Source: Misgurnus anguillicaudatus
Lineage: Eukaryota; Chordata; Actinopteri; Cypriniformes; Cobitidae
NCBI RefSeq assembly: GCF_027580225.2
Contig: NC_073356.2
Span: 9,563,001 to 9,627,000, forward strand
Reading direction: 5' to 3'
DNA length: 64,000 bases
Shown here: one piece after another, positions 1 to 10,675 of the stretch
Layout: each line of letters starts with the position of its first letter
Position numbering within the stretch: the stretch's first letter is position 1
Position numbers and translations under genes: made by a program
The notes under the pieces: generated by a model
The model's database searches: none
Told to the model about the DNA's origin: nothing
The model's input: the letters and a program-made list of their open reading frames with translations, nothing else

Positions 1-295
1 CTGATAATGTTGTCATTTTCTAGTTTATTCCATTAAAACTGCATCTCCACTATTCCACTTTAAGGAGTACTCGGCATGTACTCAAGGATTTTTTTAACTC
101 CTGAAAAAGAATGGAGTAATGGTGACAGACCTAAATTCAATGTAGAGATAGTCCTTCTAACAAACATTTAAGGTGTTTTTAAAACATTTACCAGTGTTTT
201 GTTAAAAAAATGTTTTTTAGCAGGTAGGTCTTGTCAACTTTATCATTTTAAAAGTAGATTGCCACAAAAAAAAGGCTTGACACCCCTTATTTAAT
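1..295. other. No gene seen; AT-rich flank of the Penelope-like insertion
   Basis: This AT-rich stretch holds no supported coding region. Its last 14 bases (282-295, ACCCCTTATTTAAT) recur at 2306-2319, so it is the left flank of the retroelement inserted between them. By that logic it is continuous with the sequence from 2320 onward, which ends in a hAT-type terminus at 2530, so it may be the interior of an old hAT element. That last step is inference. Confidence 0.5.
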
Positions 296-299
296 AGAA

Positions 300-1359
300 G
301 AAAAAGGGAGTAAACTGTGCTTCTGTGATCCAAGACAATCCGGTGCAACCAGAGAAGGACGGAACAATATACAACAAATAGACCTGACTATTTTTAAGGA
401 TGTAAATTATATTTTACAATCCACTATCTATCGTAAACCTCTCAGCAGGAATACCCTGTTAAGAGCTGACAGTAATCACTCGCCTCACCTGATCCGCAAT
501 ATACCAGTCGGTCAGTTTTGCGAGTTAGAAGAAACTGTAGCACTATAAATGAATTTATGTCAAAAGCAGCTGATCTAGCATGTCGTTTTGAACGACGCGG
601 TTATGATAAATCTGACATTACTAAAGCGTGGGATAGGGCTCTGAATGCAGATCGCCCCTCATTGTTAATGAAAAAACCTAAGCCAAACACGACATCTAAA
701 TTATTTTTTTCTACTAGCTACACTCTAGCATCAGGTAGAATAAAAAATATTATCCGTAAACATTGGCATGTTCTCAATAGTGACCCGACTCTCAAAGATA
801 TTTGCGCTGAACCGCCCAGATGCATATTAGACGCTCTCGCAATATTCGTGACCGTTTGGTTCACTCTGATATGACTATTCCAAATATGACAACCTGGCTC
901 CCTACACCACCTCTTGGTTTCTACAAATGCGGTAACTGTGCGCAATGTTCTAATTCGACCAATGCGAACGATTTTCTACATCCCCGCACGGGTAGGAAGT
1001 ATTCAATTTCTTCATTTATTAATTGCAACAGTACACATGTAGTATACCTTCTTAAATGCCCCTGTGGACTGGTTTATATAAGTCAAACAAAACGTCAACT
1101 TAAACTTAGGATAGCTGAACATAAAACAGCAATTCGTACCAAGAACTTAACATATGCCATGGCGAGACATTATATGCAGGCAAATCATGGTTCACCTGCA
1201 TCACTGAAGTTTTGGGGAATAGAAAAAATTACACCCCCATCCAGAGGTGGAGATATTCTTAAAAAACTCCTTTGTAGGGAAGCATTTTGGATACACACAT
1301 TGAACACTTTGGAACCTTTTGGTTTAAATGAAGAATTGAGTCTTACATGCTTTCTTTAA
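300..1359 (+). pseudogene. Penelope-like RT C-terminus plus GIY-YIG endonuclease, frameshifted
   Basis: Three reading frames together give the end of a Penelope-type polyprotein. From about 382 the frame reads a typical RT thumb-side segment (STIYRKPLSRNTLLRADS). A one-base shift near 515 moves to the frame that runs 518-874, and a second shift near 820-870 moves to the frame 820-1359. The last 179 codons contain the GIY-YIG nuclease: a YLLKCPCGLVYIS segment with the conserved Cys pair and GLVYI, followed by the R...EH helix. In this class the nuclease nicks target DNA to prime reverse transcription. The catalytic RT motif lies outside the preserved part, so the copy cannot retrotranspose on its own. 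Family assignment is firm; exact frameshift positions are approximate. Confidence 0.82.
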
Positions 1360-1533
1360 CAATTTAAATAGAGCATGTAAGATATATTTAGATATGTATA
1401 TATATTTTTTTTGTGGTGTGAATATATTGTTTATATGATTATTTGTCCGGACATTTGCTTGTTAATGATTTATTTGTAAATGTGACACCTGGATTTAGAT
1501 AAGTAATTGTGGAAGTTTCACGCCCCCTTTATG

Positions 1534-2158
1534 TTAAGGTGACCAGACGTCCCCGTTTTCCAGGGACAGTCCCGTTTTTTGGTGTTCTGTCCCCGACTGA
1601 AGCTGTCCCCGGAAATGTCCCCGTTTTACAGCATGTCCAAAACAACCAGCAAATACACCGAAAAACCCGATCAACATTGCTTTTGTAGTACCAGACCGGA
1701 GCAATCATGTAATGATTATTTTCACCAGCAGAGGGGGCCGCGAGCTACTTATCACCTGCGCTCGGAATATAAGTGTAATTTTTAGACCAAAATATCAAAT
1801 TTGTGCTTAAAACAAACAAAAAAAATCTACCACTGCTTAATTCAACAAAATACTTTTTTGCATGTTTTAAGCACAAATTCACTTAATTTTTTTGTCTTAA
1901 AGCTATATTTTTCTTAGGGGATTTTGCTTATCAAGAAAATGCATCTTGTTTTAAGATTTTTTAGATATTTGTACTGAAAATAAGACAAAAATTTTATTGA
2001 GTAAGAAGAAAGTCATTTGTTTTTTTGCAGTGAACCCACAACAATAAAAAAAGTAAACTTTTTAATTCATAGATAACAACAAATGAGATTTTAATGATAT
2101 TTTCACCATTTAACTAGGAAATGTCCCCGGTTTTCATTTTAAAAATCTGGTCACCTTA
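1534..2158. mobile_element. MITE-like element with AAGGTGACCAGA termini, inside the PLE
   Basis: The ends are inverted copies: AAGGTGACCAGA at about 1536-1547 and TCTGGTCACCTT at about 2146-2157. TTATG occurs on both sides (1529-1533 and 2156-2160) and may be the TSD, although it overlaps the right terminus. No transposase is encoded. The PLE 3' tail resumes right after it. The superfamily is not certain from the ends alone. Confidence 0.65.
1781..2032 (-). mobile_element. CACTA/EnSpm non-autonomous end fragment nested in the MITE
   Basis: Read on the minus strand the stretch begins CACTGCAAAAAAAC at 2032 and continues through a CTTAC, TTGTCTTATTTTCAGTAC-type interior. This matches the very common CACTGCAAAAAA-ended CACTA (EnSpm-N) repeats of cyprinids as I remember them. 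Only one end is clear. It contributes to the internal AT-rich part of the surrounding MITE. Confidence 0.6.
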
Positions 2159-2204
2159 TGCACCTGTTAATGATTATTGATAAGGGCACTATTGCCCATC
2201 TTTT

Positions 2205-2262
2205 CCCAGGACTCTGATGAAGATGTAATTGTGCATCGAAACGTTAGTCACTGTTGTGCATC
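2205..2262 (+). ncRNA. Candidate hammerhead ribozyme in the PLE 3' region
   Basis: CTGATGA (2214-2220) is followed by a GATG...CATC hairpin (2222-2225 with 2234-2237) and then GAAAC (2238-2242) and a GTC triplet (2247-2249). Order and spacing fit the conserved core of a minimal type I hammerhead, with a two-pair stem III (AC with GU). Penelope-like elements are known to carry such ribozymes in their terminal regions. Stem I pairing is weak in this copy, so activity is doubtful. Confidence 0.5.
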
Positions 2263-2319
2263 TTTATTAAAATAATTTTATACAGACATCTGTGCTGCAC
2301 CGGCGACCCCTTATTTAAT

Positions 2320-2530
2320 GTTTATGCTTAAAAAAGTGCATATAGCTGCTAAATGTATTTGTTGTTTGCTGATTTTCAAAAATAAAACTTGTTAAAATGT
2401 TTTCAGTGTGTGTATCAGTTCTTTTTGAACATTTCCATCTCAATTTAAGAGAACCATGATAATATTGATAACCGTGATAACTTTGGTCCCTATAATCATG
2501 ATATGAAATTTTCTAACCGTCCCATCCCTA
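2320..2530. mobile_element. hAT-type MITE end fragment
   Basis: The stretch ends at 2530 in CCGTCCCATCCCTA, the mirror of the TAGGGATGGGACGG terminus common to hAT elements. It abuts an exon of the THAP transposase pseudogene, whose coding sequence stops being readable at 2531. No matching left terminus or 8-bp duplicate of GTCTCTGG is present in the window, so the other end lies outside or was lost. The PLE appears to have inserted into this element. Confidence 0.55.
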
Positions 2531-2842
2531 GTCTCTGGTCACTCTATCTGGATGAGCACACTTGGGGAATAGTGGATCGTCATGAGTGTGTACATTCTGC
2601 ATATGATTAACGACACTCTTCCACTTGGCAACCTTTTCAGGTCCTTCCTCGGATGACATGGCTGACCAGTACATGTGATTTTTTAAACCCTGCAACCACT
2701 TTCTCAACACCTGGCAGTCTTTGTTTCTTGACAATTTGTCAAATTTTTTGGATAGGCCTGAAATTAACAGTTGAACAAAATGTAAACGATAAGTAAACAT
2801 GCTTTTGAATAATGGCATGAAGTAACATAATAGTTACGTATA

Positions 2843-4432
2843 CAGTGAATATAAAAAGTCTACACACCCCTGTTAAAATTGCAGGTTTTTGTGACTTAAA
2901 AAATGAAAACAAGACGAATCACTCCGGAACCCGCTCCAACCCGATTCCGCACTTCCAACCCATACACCAAAGTTAACAACAACAAGAAAACTCTTGTGGT
3001 GAAAAAATGGCAAGTAAAGTTGTACAATAACCAGGTTGCATAAGTGTGCACACCCTTAAACTAAAACTTAGTTTAAGCACCTTTAGATTTTATCACAGCA
3101 TTCAATCTTAATGGGTATGTATCAATCAATTTAACACTTTTTGAATTTGCAATATTTTGCCATTTCTCCTTGCAGAAGCATTTTAAATCTGTCAAATTGG
3201 TTGGGTTTCTCCTGTGCACAGCCCTCTTCAGATCACCCCATAGATTTTGGATGGGATTTAGATCCGGACTCTGGCTGGGCCATTCCAAAACCTTGATCTT
3301 GTTTTGGTGAAGTAGATGTGTGCTGATTAGATGTGTGCTTTGTGTCATTTTCATTTTGTAAGGTAAAATCTCTCTTCATTTCAAGTGTTTTGGCAGAAGC
3401 CTTTAGGTTTTGGGCCAAAATTGACGGGTATTTGGAGCTATTCATTATTCTATCTACCCTAATTAAAAACCCCAGTTCCAGCCGAAGAAAAGCAGCCACA
3501 AAGTATGATGCTGTCACCTTCATGCTTTACTCTGGGCATGGTGTTCATTTGGTGATGTGATGTGGGTTTTATTGCACCAAATATATATTTTGGTATAACG
3601 GCCCAAGTTCAACTTTGGTCTCAATGGACTATAATACATTATTCCACATGGATTGGGATATAGAAATATTTGTTTTTACAAACTTTAGATGGACTTGATA
3701 ATATTTTTGGTTAAAAATGCTTATAGCCCAAACATGAAGAATTCAGTAGATTTTTGTCACATGTAGGGAGCAAAAAGTACTTGCCAGATATTGTTACAAT
3801 TCTTTTAATGTTGCTGTAGCACTCTTGGCAGCCTTCCTTACCTTTTTTTCCTGGTTTTCTCATAAATTTTAGGTGTATGCCCTGGTCTTAGTAATGTCAA
3901 TGTTGTGCCATATTTTTTCCACTTGTTGATTATTGTTTTTACATGCTCCATGGTATATGCAGGGTCTTGGAAATGTTTTTAATCCTCTGTTGATTAAGAT
4001 TTTTCAACAATGGGATCATGTACCTGCTGACTAAGCTCTACACAGACAATGGCTTTTTCAGCGGGATGATACTTAGAAAAAATCCTTTAGGACCAGGCAC
4101 ACTTCATTAATAGTTAAAAAGTTATTTTAATTGATGACAGGTATGTACTACTTCATATTTAACTTAAGTCTAAATGTGACTGGTTGCTTCTGAACATTGC
4201 CACAATCACTATTGTAAAAGGGTGTGCACACCCATGCAACCCGGCCACCGTACAACTCCACTTGCCATTTTTTCACCACAAAATCATTCCTAATGTTTTT
4301 CACCCCAATATATAGGTTTGAAGCAGGGAACCAAGCTGGAACAGGTTCCAAAATGACCCGTCCTGGTTTCACCCTACGAATCACAAAAACATGCCATTCA
4401 AACAGGGGTGTGTAGACTTTTTATATCCACTG
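2843..4432 (-). mobile_element. Tc1/mariner element with long inverted repeats, TA target
   Basis: The termini are CAGTGAATATAAAAAGTC (from 2843) and its near-exact inverse ending CACTG at 4432, flanked by TA at 2841-2842 and 4433-4434. Inner copies of the inverted repeat (about 2995-3060 and 4215-4282, around GTGGTGAAAAAATGGCAAGT) make the IR/DR layout typical of fish Tc1 elements. The 1590-bp length is that of a complete element. It sits in an intron-like gap of the THAP transposase pseudogene, so it arrived later. Confidence 0.9.
3073..3560 (-). pseudogene. Tc1 transposase, C-terminal half, frameshifted
   Basis: Two overlapping minus-strand frames encode the back half of a Tc1 transposase. 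The upstream frame (3523-3233) reads a degraded RVDRIMNSSKYPSILAQNL segment and NENDTKHTSNQ, the degraded second catalytic aspartate block. The downstream frame (3354-3073) reads [18 protein letters not shown], the third catalytic block, in which the usual NPIENLW glutamate is glutamine. The N-terminal paired-type DNA-binding domain is not readable in one frame in 3560-4200. The frameshift and the E-to-Q change mean no active enzyme; the ends could still be mobilised in trans. Confidence 0.8.
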
Positions 4433-6722
4433 TACATTAAAAAATAGTTTTACAAATAACTTTTTTATATTTTTAAATACATAAATGGGTGTTGTTTTTA
4501 ATTCAATTTACCTTTCTCGAGGTGCCAAACATCATAGTACTGTTTGACATTTCTCTCCCTTAGATACTTCTGCACCTGTGGATGCCCATCAGTCACGATA
4601 TAGTCCACGTCCAACTGTTTGGACTCCAGAAGATCACGACCTCTTCTGAGTCCTTCCTTCTCCATGTGTGCACTGCCTCTGACTTTGTTGCTCTATGAGA
4701 AATCTAATCAAATTACAGATTGCCAAATCACAAAAAGCAGAAAGTATTAATATGTACTGGACAACAATGTTTACCTGTACTAGTTAAATGTCCACAATTT
4801 TATTGCTTTCCAGATGCATTAAAGTGTAGCTGCCATATTTCGCAGAATGTCCTAAATAAAATATGTATTTTTTAGTTATTATAGCACAACTTGAAACTAA
4901 TAAATTTCATTTTACTTTCGTATCTCGATTACAAAGTATTGCCAACATACAATTAATGTAATGTTAAAAATTACCTGGAGAATCAGCACGCATATCGCCA
5001 ATCAATGCATTTTGCCCTGCAGTTGTAGATGCTGGAACATGGCCTGCTGATCCATCTTCTGATAAATTGATGGTTCAAGAAACAATCGTGCATGCCTTCT
5101 GAATGTGTTGTATCCGTGTATCTGGAGACTCATTGCTCTGCAAATCTGCAAACAATAGTACAGGTTATGTTATGGGGTTTGTATTTAGCGATTTAAAGCA
5201 ATCGGCACAAAATAATCAAATGAATACCTTATCCATTTGAATGAATGATGCACCAGTGAAGTAAACTGCAGCTGACAATTGCAGGTTTCCAATCAGGGTA
5301 CTTCCTTTCACAGGCTGGCTCTGCCACTTTCTGGTATATTGACAGTGTTCGCAGACCTGACTGAATGACACTAATGTCCCCATCGATGTCGTTGGACATC
5401 GCAGTTGTGCTTGCACATTTCAAAAAGTTCTCTGAGAGAGTGTTCAAAAACAATGTTCTTTGTGTCAGTGTAATCACAAGTGTCCTCCAACCCACTAAAA
5501 ATACAACAGAGCATCGAATATTACTGATAAAATCAAAGCAAATAGAAGGAGTAAGAAAGCACATTTGCGAAACATTACCTGATTTCAGTATCTGCAGCAG
5601 AGTCACCAAGCTCATATCATATGTGGAATCATGAGATTGTGGAATATCTGAAATATTTACTTCATCCTCCTCCTCATCTTCTTCCAGCAATTCCATACGG
5701 GGCCGCTTAACAGGTGTCGCACCAAGTCCGGATGTAGAAGCCTTTATTGGTGTAGATGACAGCTGACTCCATGGTTCAAGTTATGCAGTCTCTGTACCAA
5801 CACTTACATTAAATAATGTTTGACATCCCATGTGCTTGATTAAAGACATGGCCTGGCTGGTAGGAACATGAGTAGATGTGCTCTAAAAATAAATTATATA
5901 AAAATAAGATTTTCTTTTGTTACGTTACTTTCACAATAATAAAATTGCCATACTTACAATCAAACAGATGAGTGGTATAGCCTATTAGGCAATGCTGCAC
6001 TCCAAAACTATGTAAACAATAATCAACATTTACGTCTTGCTCTCCCTACTATTTTCAGTTACTAGAGGTGAACTACGTTACTTTGAGCGAGATGTATGGT
6101 CGTAGCAAACAATTTAGTTTGTAATGGTTTTCAAATAAGCAATTTGACACGTATGGTTTTAATCAAAGCAAAATCAATCGAAATACACACAGTATCGTTA
6201 GATTATCCATAGACTTTTACTTCGCTATGTTTTTGTGTTGTTTACAGTATATTCACTTATCCGTTGATTGCTTACCAAATGCGTTAGATTTGAATTTACT
6301 TACTGCTTGTGTCTCCTGAACGGGATCTTTTAAAGTTGGGGCCGCTGCATCACCCAATTGCAAACGATTTGCAAATCCAGTGTCGAACTGAGCCTTGTTT
6401 GTGAAGCAGTCATCTCCGAAATGCAGTGAACAAACATAAACCCAAATCGCAATTACGTTGCTGTTCGGGAAAAACGAACTGCATCCACTGCTGTTTTAAG
6501 ACAGGGTCACGTAGAAAGCTGAATATGGATTTCTTCTCCTTACATCCAAAAATACATGTCTTTTGGCGAACCATCTTGATTAAACAAAGTTGCCGCGTGC
6601 CGTGATACCTGTGACCTCTTGACTGAGCAATGCTAATGCGCGTTCTTACTTTTATTGAAGTGTGGGTGCACTGTTCTGGGGGGAAGGGCCATATAAGGAA
6701 AATGGGGTCAATCAGTCGCAAC

Positions 6723-8258
6723 TAGTGATGGTCAACCCGGATCTTTTTAAGGATTCGGGTTAATCTGAGTCACTCACTTATATGATCCGGGTTGTGCGAG
6801 TCACTTGAGTCACTTGAATCACTTGGTCAAAATCTCCCAGTTCCTATCGCTAATACTAATTAGGGATGCACGATATATCGGCCGACATATCGTTATCGGC
6901 CGATAACTGCTCATTTTTAATATTATCGGTTATCGGTCTGATAGCAAAATTAGGCCGATAAATTAAAGACGATAAATGATGGATTATTTTGGTTTGTTAA
7001 ACCACTTCACTTGCTCATTGCTGGCCATGTGAAGTTTTGATTGGTGCTTTCTGTGACATAGCACGAAGATGACACGTGTTGCAGGCTTAAGAAGAGTATG
7101 CTAGTCTAGCGCAAAGACAAGATGTCCGCGGTCTGGGAGTTTTTCATTGTGGAAATAATATGAATATTTATCGGCCTATAGATATCGGTTATCGGCCCCC
7201 AAATATAAAGAGTTATCGGTTATCGGTATCGGCCAAAATTTCCATATCGGTGCATCCCTAATACTAATGCAACCAAGCAACTCAGATCACGCATACGAGT
7301 CTACGACTCCTCTGCTCGCAAAAAAGGGCTCATGTTAACTGAGGAACTTGTAAAAAAACATGCATGTCCGTCGTAACATTATCAAGAACATAATTGTAAA
7401 AGTTCAAAAGTTCGGTGTGTGTGTTTAGTTTCATTTCATAACGACAAATATATCAACACCACGTTTAAAAGATGTGAGGATTTGTTGAATTGGGCCGTGA
7501 GAGGAACATGTCCTGTTTCAGATTGACTTACAAGATCCACGATAGGCTTCCGTTAACGCAGCCACACAGTCACTCATCCGCGCAAGAACATGATCTTGTG
7601 AGTGAGTCCCAGACAGAGCCGCTCGCCCGCTCCTGCACGGGTCCTGTGAGTGAACCACTCACGTCACTCTGAGTGACTCAGTCAAGAGGAGCCGTGTACG
7701 TCCGTCGGTGGCGGATCTTTACAGCAGCACTGCTGCAACAGTCCTCGTATTTAACATTTTTAAACATTTGCAGCTTCTACCCAAAACATTGTGCCAGTCA
7801 AATATTGCAACAGATTAGCCTACATGAGTCAGTGGGTTAATAACACGAGCAAGGTCGTCGGATTCAAGCTCTATGAGTTGAGTCACTCTCTGTGTGAATC
7901 CCGAGCCGCCGACCAACTCATTGTCGCGCGCACGCATCCCTTTGTACTCGGACTCGGAGCTGCAGAAAATTACGAGTGAGCTTTTGGCTCACTCGGTACC
8001 CCCAGTCGACATTTGGTGATGTAAATTAACTCGTTGTTGCAAGTTATAGAACAAATGGCAGCTTATGTAGAGTTATATGTTGTAATTCTGTTGTAAACAT
8101 TTGAAGAGCTTTGTGTTTGATCAAATTTTTCATTTTTAAAGCAAAATCTGAGAGGACTCAACTGACTCAGGTTAATGGTCACTAAGGACTCATGGTTCTC
8201 GAGTCATTTTAGGGATCGGGTTAAATGATCCGAGTTTCGAGTGACTCGCTCATCACTA
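6723..8258. mobile_element. hAT non-autonomous element, perfect 8-bp TSD
   Basis: The ends are TAGTGATG at 6723 and CATCACTA ending at 8258. The flanks are exact 8-bp copies of GTCGCAAC (6715-6722 and 8259-8266), the hAT signature. Sub-terminal sequence repeats GAGTCACT-like motifs on both sides (ATCCGGGTT near 6785, CGGGTTAAATGATCCGAG near 8216), which may be transposase-binding sites. No transposase is readable; the short frames at 7490-7672 and 7791-7979 have no recognisable content. It lies just upstream of the THAP pseudogene and itself carries the MITE at 6861-7260. Confidence 0.9.
6861..7260. mobile_element. Nested hAT MITE, 400 bp, perfect 8-bp TSD
   Basis: Termini TAGGGATGCACGATA (6861) and TCGGTGCATCCCTA (ending 7260) are inverted copies. 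Flanking duplicates ATACTAAT are at 6853-6860 and 7261-7268. The interior is made of repeated ATCGGCCGATA/TTATCGGTTATCGG blocks at both ends, as in abundant fish hAT MITEs. It inserted into the older hAT element around it. Confidence 0.92.
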
Positions 8259-8266
8259 GTCGCAAC

Positions 8267-9820
8267 GGATACCCCTAGTCGAAAAAAACTTTCCGAAACT
8301 TGTATGAAAAAGGAGGTGCGAGTTTGGCCCAGAAATACTCCGTCACAAGCTCAAATGTTTTTTTGACCCTTTGCTTATGTTAAGCACAGGGATTGAAATA
8401 GCATTAAACTACCCCTTTAAATAAAAATATATGTTTTCTTCTAGTAAAAGTGATTCATTTATTGTTTTTTATTCATTATTGTCTTTGTCAAATGTCAGCC
8501 TTTTTAATTTTAGGTAAATTAGTCAATTTATAGCCAACATATTGTTTTGTTATTTTTTATTAGCTTGTTAATTATTGTATGCTGCTTAGTATAATGTTAT
8601 TTAAAAAGTGAAGCATAGATGTTTTTTGGATAATAGTTTTTTTATTATACGTTTTTTTCGTGGAAAAGGCAGTTATTGGGTACTCCTATTGGTTTCAGGT
8701 TGTCATCCCTCCCCTGTGAAAAACAGTTCTATTTAATGGTGATAATAAATAATCGGGACTAGACATTGTTTTGAATAAATTTTAAAACTATTATAACGAT
8801 AGAGATTTTTTTTATTGAACATGCTCGGAATATAAGTTTCTCCAGTTCTGTGGTGGACGGATATGTGACTGCAGTCCGCATGCTCCGCAGTCCGCACCGC
8901 ACCGCACTTTCTGTCGTGTTGCACTTGCAATACCCATCAAGAAGTTTGTAAGTATGTTGTAATATTGGTAATACTAATAGTGAGTGATTCCCGAAATGTC
9001 ATCAAAGTTTTTTTCATTAGTCACAGTTGGTCCAGCTAATCATTCAAATGTTTTTCCTCCAAATGTAAAGTTACGTGTTTGCTAGCCAGGTATCCCAGCA
9101 AACATTGGTCCGACCGCAACGTCGTGTCCCTGGCCAAAAATAGTCGCGGTATGACGGCATAAATCGGTGAAAATATGTAACACAGAACATTTCATAAAAA
9201 TGCATTCAGATACATTTTTACATGTCTATACTTCTATGGGGTTGCATGTATAATTGTTACTTTGACTTTTACTACGTGTGCTTCAATATTTATACCCTGT
9301 TGTGAATCTGTTGTAAGAGGACGTCACTAGGTGACGTCTTTTACACGTGCATTTATAGTCCATCATGACCCTCTATAAAAAAATCATAAACCTTCTATAA
9401 AGTCATTGTGAAATATGCAAATGCCTTACACCTTGGTTAATACTGCAATAATTAATTTAAGTGCAAAAAGTAGTTTTTAAGAGGTTGTGAATAGACGTCC
9501 ACTGACGTCTTTTACACGTCTAGACTAGACTAGTAGGAAAAAACAGAATGATCTTTATGAAATACTCGATTTGTATACAAAGTAAATATATTAACTTTAT
9601 CTTGTTTAAATAAATTATAATCACAAAGTGCCCAGTGTGATTGCAAAGCCACAATACATTTTGGTCATTATTTCAACCTGTCTAATAAGCATATAAATGT
9701 AAAGCAGATATATATCCGGTCACCATTTAGGTCTGAGTTGGATGTAATTTCAAAAACTGTGCTGCCAAGATTGTATTAACAAAATATTAGTAATAAATCT
9801 AGGGATATTACAAAATCCCG
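8267..9820. other. Gene-poor intergenic stretch
   Basis: I see no supported coding region. The sequence is AT-rich, and the only sizeable frame (8733-8930, minus) has no recognisable content. A 19-bp palindrome, GACGTCACTAGGTGACGTC, is at 9320-9338, and a second GACGTC-containing stretch with the same TTTTACACGT tail lies near 9490-9520. These look like parts of an old repeat, not a gene. Confidence 0.5.
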
Positions 9821-9833
9821 CGATAGGATGTGT

Positions 9834-9968
9834 TATCTCGCGAGATAGCTAGTGGTCACGTGTTCTTCCGGACCGGAAGTTGGAACTAGAAGCCACGAGG
9901 AGAGGAGGAATTCAGAATTCAGAGTTTTGTCGACTGTCTATGTATATTTAGAGAGATCTACTGTTGGG
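9834..9968 (+). promoter_or_regulatory. Candidate TATA-less promoter and non-coding first exon
   Basis: Within about 50 bp lie a palindromic TATCTCGCGAGATA (9834-9847), a CACGTG E-box (9857-9862) and CTTCCGGACCGGAAGT (9865-9880), which holds two opposed ETS-type GGAA cores. These motifs are typical of vertebrate housekeeping promoters; TCTCGCGAGA is the BANP/Kaiso-type element. A purine-rich stretch follows (GAGGAGAGGAGGAATTC) and then GGGTAAGT at about 9966-9973, a strong splice donor. The gene served is not identified. It could also be promoter sequence captured by a TE. Confidence 0.45.
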
Positions 9969-10286
9969 TAAGTCAATTTTTATTTGATTAACGTACTTGA
10001 GTTTTACTTGTTTGACATGATGGAAACGAAACCAAATGATGCCCACATTGCCAGAATTGGGCGCAGTGAAATTTACTGATTACTGCTCAAAATACATACA
10101 GTTAGTAGGCTAAAAGTTACTTTGAACTTATACATGGTATACTGGGTGAAACGATCAGTTGACAACATCGACAATACAAATTTGTCGTAACATATCTATG
10201 TTGTCGAGTACTCGTTTGATCTCATTCAACCTAATATAAGGACCTGCGACTTTGTAGCGCTAGAGTGGAAGAAAACAGCAAGAATT

Positions 10287-10340
10287 ATGGCGGAGTGCAA
10301 ACGAATCAGAAAGAAAGTTTTCAAAACCTCAAACCAGTAA
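10287..10340 (+). other. Possible small first coding exon (unrecognised)
   Basis: An ATG in a purine-rich context (AAGAATTATGGCGG) opens 17 lysine/arginine-rich codons, MAECKRIRKKVFKTSNQ, and then stops; a weak donor (CCA|GTAATG) lies at the end. It resembles the start of the short frame at 33018 (EAKRTRKRKVFH), which suggests a shared, unrecognised TE-related gene. The resemblance is short and could be chance, so this is a pointer only. Confidence 0.2.
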
Positions 10341-10417
10341 TGCTGCCGTGTTTCTATCTGTTACATAAATGAAAATGCAGTACTATTAATAGCAATAATA
10401 TTAACAGTAATAATATA

Positions 10418-10675
10418 ATGTTTACACTTTATAATAAGGGTTCATGAATCATAATGAACTTATTTTTACTTTAGTTTAGACATGTACTAATCACAAACTA
10501 ATGAAGATTCATGATTAAGTGCAACATTACATGTTTTTAGTTGTTAGTTAATGTATTAAAGAATGAGATCATGTTTTGAGACATGTTATAGCTAATTTTG
10601 ATTACTCTTCACTAGTTTGTGGTAAGTACATGCCTTAACTCATTCATTATGATTCATTGACCCTTATTATAAACT
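10418..10675. mobile_element. MITE-like inverted repeat (ACACTTTATAATAAGGG type)
   Basis: ACACTTTATAATAAGGGTTC at about 10424-10443 is answered by GACCCTTATTATAAA at about 10659-10673 in inverse orientation, and ATGAATCATAATGAA / TTCATTATGATTCAT lie further in. ATGTT occurs on both sides and may be a duplication. The outer ends are not fully symmetrical, so the boundaries are approximate. No coding capacity. Confidence 0.6.

Larger units (their letters stand above)
296..2305 (+). mobile_element. Penelope-like retroelement, 5'-truncated, with 14-bp TSD
   Basis: The element lies between exact 14-bp direct repeats ACCCCTTATTTAAT at 282-295 and 2306-2319, which I read as its target-site duplication. 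The coding part (about 300-1359) is the C-terminal end of a reverse transcriptase followed by a GIY-YIG endonuclease, the arrangement that defines Penelope-like elements. The 3' region carries a hammerhead-like core near 2214-2249, as described for this class. The reverse transcriptase core is missing, consistent with target-primed 5' truncation. A MITE at about 1534-2155 interrupts the 3' non-coding region, so the visible element is about 1.4 kb without it. Confidence 0.8.
2531..6574 (-). pseudogene. THAP-finger DDE transposase (Kolobok-like), multi-exon, broken
   Basis: Exons read on the minus strand, with good splice consensus, at about 6574-6305, 5882-5581, 5494-5229, 5146-4977, 4850-4776, 4693-4517 and 2757-2531. 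Exon 1 starts MVRQKTCIFGC and carries a THAP zinc finger (C2CH), a sequence-specific DNA-binding fold. Later exons hold an acidic linker, a GDMRADSPG-HSAKYGSY segment and DYIVTDGHPQ, plausible catalytic aspartate sites of a DDE transposase. The pattern fits fish THAP-containing transposases that I place nearest Kolobok; that assignment is inference. Lesions include a frameshift near 6410, a stop in exon 2 near 5788, a stop in exon 5, a Tc1 insertion between the last two exons and loss of the C-terminus at the hAT end at 2530. A separate C-terminal fragment of the same family lies at 43.9-50.8 kb. Confidence 0.72.

Noticed and set aside
6723..8258. Frames at 7490-7672 and 7791-7979 as genes
   Set aside because: They lie wholly inside a hAT non-autonomous element and have no family content.
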